Part shown: one piece after another, positions 27,480 through 35,616 of the stretch
Layout of the letters: every line of letters starts with the position of its first letter
Position numbering within the stretch: the stretch's first letter is position 1
From: DASZCR01 sp964246705
GTDB taxonomy: Bacteria; Acidobacteriota; Blastocatellia; Pyrinomonadales; Pyrinomonadaceae
DNA: 64,000 bases
NCBI GenBank assembly: GCA_964246705.1
Contig: CAXTRQ010000004.1
Location: 20,209-84,208 of the forward strand
Reading direction: 5' to 3'
Position numbers and translations under genes: made by a program
The notes under the pieces: generated by a model
The model's input: only the letters and a program-made list of their open reading frames with translations
Databases searched by the model: none
Told to the model about the DNA's origin: nothing

Positions 27480-29841
27480 TCTGCTTAGCCCCCATCGTCC
27501 CCGGCTGTGGCTCACGACTCCGATTGGACGCCTTCAGATCACGATAGAATTGGAGTTCGCGTTCGGCTTCGGCAATTCTGGAAGTGCGACGGTACGCGAT
27601 GCTGAGTTGGTAGTGAATGTATTCCCTGTTTGGTTCAATGTGGGCGGCTATTTCAAGTTGCCGGATAGCCTCCGTCACGTCGCCCTGCTCGATGAGGGCC
27701 TTGCCTAGTTGATAGCGTGCATCCGCGTAGTCTGGACGCGCGGCGACCGCCTCCCTCAATAAAGTCAGAGCCTCCCCGGTCTGCTGTTTCCGTTCCAGCA
27801 GCACGTAAGCCAGATGATATTTCGCTCTCACATCAGAAGGATTCAGCAGCAACTCTTGCCGGAACTGCGTCTCTGCCTCTTCGGGGCGATTCAGACGAAT
27901 CAAGCTCTGCCCGGCATCGTAGTGAACTTCTAACATCTTGGGGTCGAGTTCCGAGACGCCGCGAAACTCCTGTAACGCTCGCTCGTAGTCCTCGACCATC
28001 ACGAAGCCCTGCGCGGCATAAAAACGCGCCTGCGGACTTTTAGGATATTGCGCGGCGAGGCGCGCAAACAAATCGGCCGCCGTCTTCTGGTCAGCCATCT
28101 GAACCAGCGAGACGCCGTAAGCATAGGCCAACTCAGGATCGCTCGTGAGCGTCAGTTCGAGCGACTTGAGAGTTGCGACCGCCTGCGGAAAATCTCCGGT
28201 CAGGTAATAGCTGACGCCCAGCATCCTTCGCGCGAGAGCATCTTCGGCGTGGGCTTTAATCTGCCGCGAGAGCGGCGCGATAGCTTTGTCGTACTGCGCC
28301 GCGCGAAAGCTGACGATTCCCCAGTTGCGATCCAAGCCTGCCAGATCGGGTTTCCACTGCGCGGCGGCGGCGAATTCGCCGAGGCTCGCCGCCAATTGTC
28401 CCTGCTGCGCCGAGATGACTCCCAGATTGTGATAAGCCTGCGCGAGAACTTCGCTTAACTCGATTTTCATCGTGCGATACTTCGCCGCTTCCTGTGAATC
28501 GAGCGCGGATTCTTCGATTAAAAGTACTTCTGAATTGCCCGCCTCGTCCGCCTTCTTCTCGTCATCGGGATGGTTCGGGACGGTCGCAGCAATCCGGCTG
28601 GGAGATGTGACATGGTTTGTCGAGGAGTCCACCACCTGACCGAGAATCTCACTTAACTGCTGCCGCGAACTTTCGAGCGACTGCCCTTGCAACTCACGCG
28701 CGACGGCCAACTCTTTCTCAGCTTCGACGCGTCGGCCTGCCTTGAGCAGCACGCGCCCCAAAAGAAAGTGCGCTCTCTTGATTTGATAGCTGTTGTTCGA
28801 TACGTCGGAGGTCAACGCAATGGCGCGGCGCAGGCTCTTTTCCGCCGCCGCCGGGTCATTCAGTTCCGCCTGAGATTGACCGAGGAATAGATGCGCCTCA
28901 CCTGAATCGGGCTTGAGCCGCGTGGCTTCCAGCAGGTAGCGCGCCGCCCTTGCGTGGTCGTTTTCACCCGAAGCCAGCACGCCGAGAAAGAAGTTCGCAT
29001 AAAAATCCTGCGGGTGCAGTTGCAACTCCTGCTCAAACTCTGCGGCAGCCTGTGGCAGCCGCTCGCTCGCGCCGTGCTGGAGGATGACGTATCCCAGATA
29101 AAAGTGCGCGCGCGGAGCTTTGGGGTCAATCGAGAGCGCCTGCTTGAACTCGCGCTCGGCCTCTTCCACGAAACCCGTCTCATAGTAGGCGCGGCCAAAC
29201 AGATTATGCGCGACGGCGCTGTTGTTCAAAGCCGACTGCATTTCCTCGAAGAGTAATTTGGCGCGGCCAACTTCTTTGAGTCGCAGGTAGGTCATGCCCA
29301 GCGTGTAGGCTGCATCGAGGTCGGGTTCGAGGACTAAGGCGCGTTCGAGTTCGGCGAGGGCATCCCGGTACTCGCCTTTCATATAGAAAAGTTTTCCGAG
29401 GACATGATGTGCGCGTGAGTTTTTCTGGTCGAGTTTCAAAGCCGCCTGCGCCTGTCTGATTGACTGATCAATTTCCAGCAGGCGCATGTGGGCAATCGAG
29501 AGGTTCGTCCTCGCCCCGGCATCGTCGGTGGCGGCCAGCGAATCGTTCAGCAATTCAATCGCGCGTCGAAATTGTCCTTCACGGACGGCGATAGTTCCGA
29601 GGCGTCGAAGCGCGATGCCGACGATAGCTCGGTTCTCGACGGCGGCTCGTTCAAAGTCACTCGAAAGCTGGTAAGTTTCCGCCGCGCTGAGATGGCGAGA
29701 TAGTTCATCTTCCGGAGACTTGGGGCGAGACTGTCCGGCAGATTGAGAAAGCGTGCCGCTGCTCTGGGTCTGAGTCGCTTGGGCGTTTAGCCAGAGAGAG
29801 GCGCAAAGCAGGACGAGGGACAGGGACTTGCTTACGGTCAT
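27469..29841 (-). CDS. Large secreted TPR protein
   Basis: This 790-residue protein has a signal peptide (about 1-22, ending LNAQA). TPR units fill two blocks, residues about 50-380 and 450-780 (SRAHHVLGKLFYMKGEYRDA, LDAAYTLGMTYLRLKEVGRA, YADARYQLGKALIEQGDVTE), separated by a Ser/Asn-rich linker. It is probably periplasmic. It follows the TonB receptor by 103 bases, with a hairpin in that gap, and overlaps the start of the second TPR gene. Large TPR proteins with CRTAC1 partners and Oar-like receptors recur in Acidobacteriota, and SusD-like lipoproteins are absent here. Confidence 0.88.
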   Translation of the reverse strand: MTVSKSLSLVLLCASLWLNAQATQTQSSGTLSQSAGQSRPKSPEDELSRHLSAAETYQLSSDFERAAVENRAIVGIALRRLGTIAVREGQFRRAIELLNDSLAATDDAGARTNLSIAHMRLLEIDQSIRQAQAALKLDQKNSRAHHVLGKLFYMKGEYRDALAELERALVLEPDLDAAYTLGMTYLRLKEVGRAKLLFEEMQSALNNSAVAHNLFGRAYYETGFVEEAEREFKQALSIDPKAPRAHFYLGYVILQHGASERLPQAAAEFEQELQLHPQDFYANFFLGVLASGENDHARAARYLLEATRLKPDSGEAHLFLGQSQAELNDPAAAEKSLRRAIALTSDVSNNSYQIKRAHFLLGRVLLKAGRRVEAEKELAVARELQGQSLESSRQQLSEILGQVVDSSTNHVTSPSRIAATVPNHPDDEKKADEAGNSEVLLIEESALDSQEAAKYRTMKIELSEVLAQAYHNLGVISAQQGQLAASLGEFAAAAQWKPDLAGLDRNWGIVSFRAAQYDKAIAPLSRQIKAHAEDALARRMLGVSYYLTGDFPQAVATLKSLELTLTSDPELAYAYGVSLVQMADQKTAADLFARLAAQYPKSPQARFYAAQGFVMVEDYERALQEFRGVSELDPKMLEVHYDAGQSLIRLNRPEEAETQFRQELLLNPSDVRAKYHLAYVLLERKQQTGEALTLLREAVAARPDYADARYQLGKALIEQGDVTEAIRQLEIAAHIEPNREYIHYQLSIAYRRTSRIAEAERELQFYRDLKASNRSREPQPGTMGAKQNVP

Positions 29842-29886
29842 GGTCTTTCGTTAAAGCTTCGGAAGAAATCCTCGAAACAATAATAA

Positions 29887-29924
29887 CAGGAAGGCAAAGC
29901 TGACCGTCAAGCCTCACCTTCCTG
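29887..29924 (-). promoter_or_regulatory. Hairpin between the TonB receptor and the TPR gene
   Basis: CAGGAAGG (29887-29894) and CCTTCCTG (29917-29924) form an 8-bp stem with a further inner stem (GCTGAC/GTCAAGC). In the transcript it is followed by TTATTATTG, a weak U-rich tail. It may lower read-through from the receptor into the TPR/CRTAC1 genes or stabilise the upstream mRNA. Confidence 0.45.
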
Positions 29925-29944
29925 CCTAGAGCTTTGGTTGAAGT

Positions 29945-32900
29945 TTAGAAAGTCAACTTCAGAGAGTATTGAATTTCACGCGGGCCACGTGTGCTGCCTG
30001 CGCGCCCGAAGAATCCATTCTTGGTTTCCCCTGTAATCAAGTTATTGGTCGCGCTGCAAGGGGCGTTGCCGCAGGTGACAGCCCCGCCGACGATGTTCAA
30101 GTTCAAACTGTCTCCACGGAACTGCGGGTGATTGAAGGCATTGAAGAACTCCAGACGGAACTGCACGCGCGCCGCTTCCCCGAATGGCTTCTGCAACCAA
30201 GAGGGGTTGAAATTCTTGTAGAACGACATGTCGAAGTTCTTGATTCCGGGGCCGAGGCAGATGCCGCGACCTGAGTTGCCGGGCTGTCCGATTCTGTGCC
30301 CGACGAGCGTGAAAGCAGCAGGGTTAAGAATCTGCGTCGGGTCGCCGTTGTCAATCGTGCACGGCACGCCGGGTACACGGTCGGGTCTCTCGTTAGCCGT
30401 GTTGGTAGCGATGCCGGACAATCCGCCCGGCAGATTGGGAATACTTCCATTAACGATATTCGGCGTGATAGACGAGCCGGAACTGAACGTGACAATCGTC
30501 GCGTACTCCCATCCGCCGAGGGCGGTTCTCATCAATCCGTTCGACTTCTTGAACTCCGGCAGATAGATGATGGAGTTCGCCACAAAGATGTGTGGACGAT
30601 TGATGCCGGAGTTACCCCTCTCCAACTCCGCGTTGTAGGTGTCGAGTCGCGTATTGGCGCTCTGCCCGCCGCTGGAATCATCCAGTGCGGCGTTGGCGAT
30701 GGAATGCGACCAAGTGTAGGAGGCTTGGAACTGCGATTTGCTCCAGAGCCGCGTCTTGAACATCGTCTGAAGCGAGTGATAACTGGCCGTGCCTGATCGC
30801 TCCCACTTGAGGATATTGCCGAAGTTGGAGAACGGGCGCAGGGCATTCGCGTTCTGAAGGAGCGCCGCCGCCGCCCTGTTCGCCGGTAGCGGCTGGTTGA
30901 TGTCGTAGTTGGTCAGTTGATGCAGAGCGCGGTTGCCCACGTAACCAATCTCTAAGACCGCGTTCTTCCATAGTTGCTGATCAACGGTCAAGTTCCATTG
31001 CCATGCGTTGGGAATGCTGTTCGACGGATCCCAAGCCCGGTTGGGCGCACCGTTAGGCGGCCCGTCGAGATTGATCGTGCCCGAATCCAAAGTCCGTGTG
31101 CCGGTGACGCCGAGCGCGAACGGAACATTCCCCGCCAGCCCGAGCAACGGCCCTACCCGCTCGCGTTGGAAGAACTGGCCGATGCCCATGCGAATCGCCG
31201 TCTTACCATTGCCGAACGGATCGTAGGCCAACCCCAGACGCGGCGCGATCAAGTGATTGTTATTTTCGCGCAGCGAACGGTTGACACCCTCATGCGGCGT
31301 ACTGGCTCCTGTGATGCCAGCGCAAGGATTCGTGCCGGGCGGAACGACCAGACCGTTACAGGGGTCTGACGAAGGCCGCGCCGGATTGTAGAACTGCGGG
31401 TCGAAGACGCTCATCGCATCATTAGCTTCATACGGCTCGCGCAGGAACGACCAGCGCGCTCCCAATTCGAGCGTCAGGTTAGGCCGCACTTTCCATGTGT
31501 CTCCGAAATAGAATTCGAGATTGTTATAGCGGAGTTGCGCGTGCGGCTCCTTGTTGGTCTCGTTGAAACCGAACTGGCTCCCGCGCGTCAGGACATCTGC
31601 CAGATAGTTTCCCGAATTGTTCGCGCAGCAAGCGCCCCAGAACTGCGGCGTTTCAGATGCGCCTGAGCCGCCCACGTCCTCATCCTTGGATGCCTTATCG
31701 AAGAGGAAACCCATCTTGAAAGCGTGGCTCCCCTTGATTTTCGAGAAGTCGTCGCGGATGGAGTAAATATCGAGCGAGTTATGGAAGGGCGCGCTGCTCC
31801 AGAGGTCTGGGCCTCGATTGCTGTTAAAGGGTGCGATGCCACCCCAGAAGACCGGGTGCGGGCGGTCGCCTCCGTAGGTCTTAACGCTCTCCGGGAAGAA
31901 GCTGGGAACGGCGGTGTTAAGCTGCGTATTAATATCGCCGCCGAGTCCCGGCGTGACATTGATGCGGTTGGCTGAATAGGAGAACTGGACTTCATTGACC
32001 GCCGAGCCGCCGAGCGTCGAAGTCAGCTTGACGGCGACTTGACGCGAGGGCTGGAACCAACTGCTCTCGACGCCCGGAAACGGATCGTCGCCCCAGAGTC
32101 CCGCCGTCAGTAGAATCGGCGCGGGGTTCTCCCAGTGGTCTTGTGTGTAACGCCCGAAAAGCTGGTGAGACTGGCTGAGCTTTGCGTCTATGCGGACATT
32201 CTCTTCGCGGAAGTCAATCGGCGCATTCGTTGATTCGCCCCAGTTATTGCAATCGCTGGCATTGGAAATGTTCGGCAAGGGGTACAGCCCTGCGAGCAGC
32301 AGTCCCGCCGGACTCAGGTTGGCCTGTGGAATAATTTGTGTGGCAGAGCCGGGACGGTCGTTTCCGATTGCCGGGCCGCTACAGTTCTGCCCGTTGACGA
32401 TACGCGGGTGGCTGAAATCGCCAGCGCGCTCCGCCGCCGTCGGGACACTGCCGAAGCGCGTGAAGCCGCGAATCTCCTTGTTCCACTCCTGCGAGTAGAA
32501 GAAGAAGAGACGGTCTTTCTTGATCGGCCCGCCGACCGAACCGCCGAAATCGTTGCGGCGCAGTTTGTCTTTCGTGCCGCCCGTGCGATTGACGAAAAAG
32601 TCTGTCGCATTCAACTTGTCGTTGCGCCCGAAGTAAAAGAGGCTGCCGTGAAACTCATTTTCGCCGCCGCGCGTGACAATGGAAATGATCGCGCCGGAAG
32701 CTTGCCCGTATTCAGGGCCATAGCTGTTACGCAGCATCTTGAATTCGGCGATGGCCTCAATCGAGGGGTATAACAGAACAGTCCGGTTCGAGCCTGTGTC
32801 GTTGTTGTTCGCCCCGTCGGTCAGGAAGAGATTGCTCTGCGTGTTGTTACCGTTAACGGAAAAGTCCACGCCGGAGAACAGCCCCTTATTCTTACTGTCG

Positions 32901-33466
32901 AAGTTGGTGGCGGGCGAAACGCCGGGCTGCAACTGCGTCAGTTGCACGAAGCTACGGCCATTCAACGGCAACTCCCGCACCTGCTCGCCGTTGATGACAC
33001 CGCCGACCGTGCCCGTCTCTCGCTCAATCTGAACATCACTGGCGATGATGTCCACCTTTTCGCCGATTCCTCCGACCTCCATCGTCAGGTCTTGTCTGGT
33101 GGTCGTCGAAACGTTCACCGTCACGCTCTCAACCAGCGACTCTTTGAAACCGGAGTGGGTCGCGGAGATGCGGTAAGTGCCGATGGGCAGATCGGGCACG
33201 GTATAAACACCGTCATCGCTGGTCTTCACCTCACGTTTCAGTCCCGTCCCGACCTGAGTCACGCTGATTACCGTATCAGGCAGCGCCGCGCCGCTCGGGT
33301 CGAGAACAGTGCCAGTGATCTGCCCGGAGGTTTTTTGAGCCGCGACCGGCAGCGCGAGAAGCAATATCAAGCAAGGCACTAATGCCCACAGAATGCCCTG
33401 TATCCCACTCCATCCGGTTTCTTTTCCACGGAGCTTCAGCTTCTGACGTGGACTTACCTTGCTCAT
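29945..33466 (-). CDS. Oar-type TonB-dependent receptor with carboxypeptidase-like N-terminal domain
   Basis: This 1173-residue protein has a signal segment at about 24-43 (LVPCLILLLALPVAAQ). Residues about 45-130 form a carboxypeptidase regulatory-like Ig domain (GQITGTVLDPSGAALPDTVI; GVYTVPDLPIGTYRI). The plug follows, with GGVINGEQVRELPLNGRSF and GGENEFHGSLFYFGRNDKLN. The remainder is a large outer-membrane beta-barrel that ends in an aromatic strand (EIQYSLKLTF). Such receptors import or bind large ligands at the outer membrane. It is the first gene of a five-gene minus-strand operon, and GGGGAG lies about ten bases before the ATG. The neighbouring GH20 and GH3 enzymes suggest a glycan ligand (inference). 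Confidence 0.93.
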   Translation of the reverse strand: MSKVSPRQKLKLRGKETGWSGIQGILWALVPCLILLLALPVAAQKTSGQITGTVLDPSGAALPDTVISVTQVGTGLKREVKTSDDGVYTVPDLPIGTYRISATHSGFKESLVESVTVNVSTTTRQDLTMEVGGIGEKVDIIASDVQIERETGTVGGVINGEQVRELPLNGRSFVQLTQLQPGVSPATNFDSKNKGLFSGVDFSVNGNNTQSNLFLTDGANNNDTGSNRTVLLYPSIEAIAEFKMLRNSYGPEYGQASGAIISIVTRGGENEFHGSLFYFGRNDKLNATDFFVNRTGGTKDKLRRNDFGGSVGGPIKKDRLFFFYSQEWNKEIRGFTRFGSVPTAAERAGDFSHPRIVNGQNCSGPAIGNDRPGSATQIIPQANLSPAGLLLAGLYPLPNISNASDCNNWGESTNAPIDFREENVRIDAKLSQSHQLFGRYTQDHWENPAPILLTAGLWGDDPFPGVESSWFQPSRQVAVKLTSTLGGSAVNEVQFSYSANRINVTPGLGGDINTQLNTAVPSFFPESVKTYGGDRPHPVFWGGIAPFNSNRGPDLWSSAPFHNSLDIYSIRDDFSKIKGSHAFKMGFLFDKASKDEDVGGSGASETPQFWGACCANNSGNYLADVLTRGSQFGFNETNKEPHAQLRYNNLEFYFGDTWKVRPNLTLELGARWSFLREPYEANDAMSVFDPQFYNPARPSSDPCNGLVVPPGTNPCAGITGASTPHEGVNRSLRENNNHLIAPRLGLAYDPFGNGKTAIRMGIGQFFQRERVGPLLGLAGNVPFALGVTGTRTLDSGTINLDGPPNGAPNRAWDPSNSIPNAWQWNLTVDQQLWKNAVLEIGYVGNRALHQLTNYDINQPLPANRAAAALLQNANALRPFSNFGNILKWERSGTASYHSLQTMFKTRLWSKSQFQASYTWSHSIANAALDDSSGGQSANTRLDTYNAELERGNSGINRPHIFVANSIIYLPEFKKSNGLMRTALGGWEYATIVTFSSGSSITPNIVNGSIPNLPGGLSGIATNTANERPDRVPGVPCTIDNGDPTQILNPAAFTLVGHRIGQPGNSGRGICLGPGIKNFDMSFYKNFNPSWLQKPFGEAARVQFRLEFFNAFNHPQFRGDSLNLNIVGGAVTCGNAPCSATNNLITGETKNGFFGRAGSTRGPREIQYSLKLTF

Positions 33467-33717
33467 AAGAATATCTCCCCAACTTTTTTGAATCAGTCTG
33501 GATGTTATGCAAAGCCATATTGACTGAATTGACTAGACGCAAAAGCCAGAGAGGTTTGGCTGTCGTCTGCATCACTCAAATCTCTGCAAACAGATTTCCG
33601 GTTCGGTCTGCCCCCGTCCGCGAAAGAAAGCAATTTTCCCAACAGCAATTCTTGTAAAGTATGGCTCAGCAGGTAAGGCTTGTTAATATAATCTGGTCAG
33701 GAAGTACTGCATCCGGG

Positions 33718-33747
33718 CTGACACGTAGATTAAGACCTAGATATAAT
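33718..33747 (+). promoter_or_regulatory. Predicted promoter for the membrane regulator
   Basis: CTGACA (33718-33723), 18 bases and TATAAT (33742-33747); a second overlapping TATAAT lies at 33747-33752. The leader to the regulator start is about 350 bases. Confidence 0.5.
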
Positions 33748-33773
33748 ATAATAGACATTTAACGATGACAAAA

Positions 33774-33805
33774 GTTACTGTCTGTATGATACCGTAAGAC
33801 ACGCC
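33774..33805 (+). promoter_or_regulatory. 32-bp shared motif (copy 2)
   Basis: GTTAC, seven bases, then ATGATACCGTAAGACACGCC. It matches the copy before GH20 (20044-20075). It begins about 20 bases downstream of the predicted transcription start, a position that would allow repression of the regulator's own gene. Confidence 0.5.
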
Positions 33806-33846
33806 CGTTCAGGGCGCATCTGTTATAGAGAGAAACTTCGCGTTAC

Positions 33847-34092
33847 ATGTTGGAAGTAACTCGTTACATAGCGAAAACACAGGCCGATGAGATGTTGGAC
33901 ACGGAACCGGCGGCTTTCATGTCGCACCTGTCCCGGTTGTTGAAATCGAGTTTATGGGCTTATAATCCTGCCGTCATTCGAGACCTTCCAGCCTTTGTTG
34001 GCTTATTGAACAATCATTGTCAATTCACACTTGCTTGTGACGGCGTCTCGCCCCGTCGTGCAACTCTCATGCATGCTTTCAGAGGTTCGTAG
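33847..34092 (+). CDS. Doubtful 81-codon ORF before the regulator
   Basis: The frame starts MLEVTRYIAK and ends eight bases before the regulator ATG. It has no good ribosome-binding site, no recognisable domain and three Leu-rich stretches only. It overlaps several GTTAC half-sites. It could be a leader ORF coupled to the regulator, but chance is at least as likely. Confidence 0.25.
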   Translation: MLEVTRYIAKTQADEMLDTEPAAFMSHLSRLLKSSLWAYNPAVIRDLPAFVGLLNNHCQFTLACDGVSPRRATLMHAFRGS

Positions 34093-34100
34093 CTAAGAGT

Positions 34101-35486
34101 ATGGAGTTAGGCAAAGAACAAAAACTTGAGCAATTAGAGAAAGTCCTTCAGAGCCGTACACTACAGAACTCTGAGAGTCTCAAGGCGTTCCTTCGCTTCG
34201 TCGTGGAGAAGACGGTTGCCAATGAGGAGGTGCAACTCAAAGAATACACCATCGCGACAGAGGTTTTCGGGCGAAACAGTGACTATGACCCTCGCATTGA
34301 TTCAGTGGTGCGCGTCCAAGCCGGAAGGCTGCGCACGAAATTGCAGGAATATTACGCCACGGATGGCAAGAGCGATCAGGTCGTCATAGACCTCCCTAAA
34401 GGACACTATCATCCGGTCTTCATCTCTAACGACCACGAACTCCAACCGGAATCGGTCACCGCGGTTCCCGCCGCAACTCATGAACAACCGCCGGGCGGCA
34501 ACGGCCTGTCGTCGGCTACGTCAAACATCCACGCGAGCGTCGAAACCGCTCCGGTCGCACGCGCAGGGAGAATCCTGCCTTGGGTTTTAGGCGCGATCAT
34601 CCTCGGTCTGGTGTTGGCGTTGGTGGCGTTGTCTTTTTCAAACCGCGAGTTGCGCCGCAGTGCAATGGACGCTCAATCCTTCACCAATGCCGACGAAATC
34701 AAGACGGTCTGGGGAGCGTTCCTGAGCGACCCCGACCCGCCCCTGCTGGTTTTAAGTAACCCGGCGGTCTATCGTTTTGTGAATAAAGCTGACCCGGATG
34801 CTCTGACGCAACGCGCCATCCAGCTTAGTCCTGAGCAGGCGCGCGTGATGTCCGACGCGCCGGAGTTCAAAGGGCAGTGGACGGGGGGCGCAGAGACACG
34901 GCTGCTTCCTTCGCTCGGGATGTATACGGGAATGGGCGAAGCCATCGGACTCTACCGCCTCGCCGATTTGTTTCGCACGGCTAACAAAGGCATTCTGGTC
35001 AAGCAGAGCCGTCAGGTCAGCGCTTCCGACCTGAAATACCGGAATGTCATTCTGCTCGGCAGCATCTACGTTAACGAATGGTCGCGCAAGCTTCCGACGG
35101 ATGAGAGTTTCATCTACACCTACTCTGCAACAATCGAAAACCGTCATCCCCTCCCCGGCGAGGAACGCGAATACAAGCCGCAGTTCAACGAGCAGACAGG
35201 AGAACTGCTGATAGATTACGCGCTCATCACCGTCAAACCGAACGTCTCCGGCGAGAACGCCGTGATAACGCTGGCCGGTATTTACAGTGAGGGTACGGAG
35301 GCAGCAGCCGAGTTCATCACCACGAGGAATCACCTCACTGTCCTCGAACAGCGGCTACGCCAAGTGGGTGCGAATAATGTCGCCCCTAGATATTATCAAG
35401 CGCTCCTCAAGGTCGGGGTCGAGAACGGCACGCCCACGACGATCACGCTCCTCGCACTTCACCCTCTGGGCGGGTCAGTAAATTAA
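34101..35486 (+). CDS. CadC-like membrane-bound regulator
   Basis: This 461-residue protein has an N-terminal domain (residues about 10-108) containing LRFVVEKTVANEEVQLKEYT, VFGRNSDYDPRIDSVVRVQA and IDLPKGHYHPVF. This pattern is common at the N-terminus of acidobacterial and rhizobial regulators of the winged-helix, OmpR/CadC-like kind. One membrane span lies at about 158-180 (LPWVLGAIILGLVLALVAL). The C-terminal 280 residues face the periplasm and may sense a ligand; I recognise no known sensor fold. It is divergent from the TonB-receptor operon and is its likely regulator. Confidence 0.75.
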   Translation: MELGKEQKLEQLEKVLQSRTLQNSESLKAFLRFVVEKTVANEEVQLKEYTIATEVFGRNSDYDPRIDSVVRVQAGRLRTKLQEYYATDGKSDQVVIDLPKGHYHPVFISNDHELQPESVTAVPAATHEQPPGGNGLSSATSNIHASVETAPVARAGRILPWVLGAIILGLVLALVALSFSNRELRRSAMDAQSFTNADEIKTVWGAFLSDPDPPLLVLSNPAVYRFVNKADPDALTQRAIQLSPEQARVMSDAPEFKGQWTGGAETRLLPSLGMYTGMGEAIGLYRLADLFRTANKGILVKQSRQVSASDLKYRNVILLGSIYVNEWSRKLPTDESFIYTYSATIENRHPLPGEEREYKPQFNEQTGELLIDYALITVKPNVSGENAVITLAGIYSEGTEAAAEFITTRNHLTVLEQRLRQVGANNVAPRYYQALLKVGVENGTPTTITLLALHPLGGSVN

Positions 35487-35560
35487 TCACCGTCCCTCCG
35501 TACATCTTTTAGCCCCGCTTCCAAGTTTCTTGTCAAGCAGGCGGTTTCCCTTCTTAATAG

Positions 35561-35597
35561 TTTCATGCCAAGCCGCCAAGGCGCTGAGAAGAAAAAA
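35561..35597. repeat. Dispersed repeat, family B, copy 4 (reverse orientation)
   Basis: TTTCATGCCAAGCCGCCAAG then GCGCTGAGAAGAAAAAA. Its reverse complement matches the TTCTTCGCGCCTTGGCG words of copy 3. It lies in the convergent gap between the regulator and the GH3 gene. Confidence 0.55.
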
Positions 35598-35616
35598 GCA
35601 GATGAAAGACGCGCTC

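Larger units (their letters stand above)
33467..34100. other. Divergent regulatory region between TonB receptor and membrane regulator
   Basis: This is 634 bases with no convincing gene. It contains a good plus-strand promoter (33718-33747), the shared 32-bp motif (33774-33805) and three more GTTAC/GTAAC half-sites at 33842, 33856 and 33863. A weak 81-codon frame (33847-34092) lies over these half-sites. I could not identify a clear minus-strand promoter for the receptor. Confidence 0.6.
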
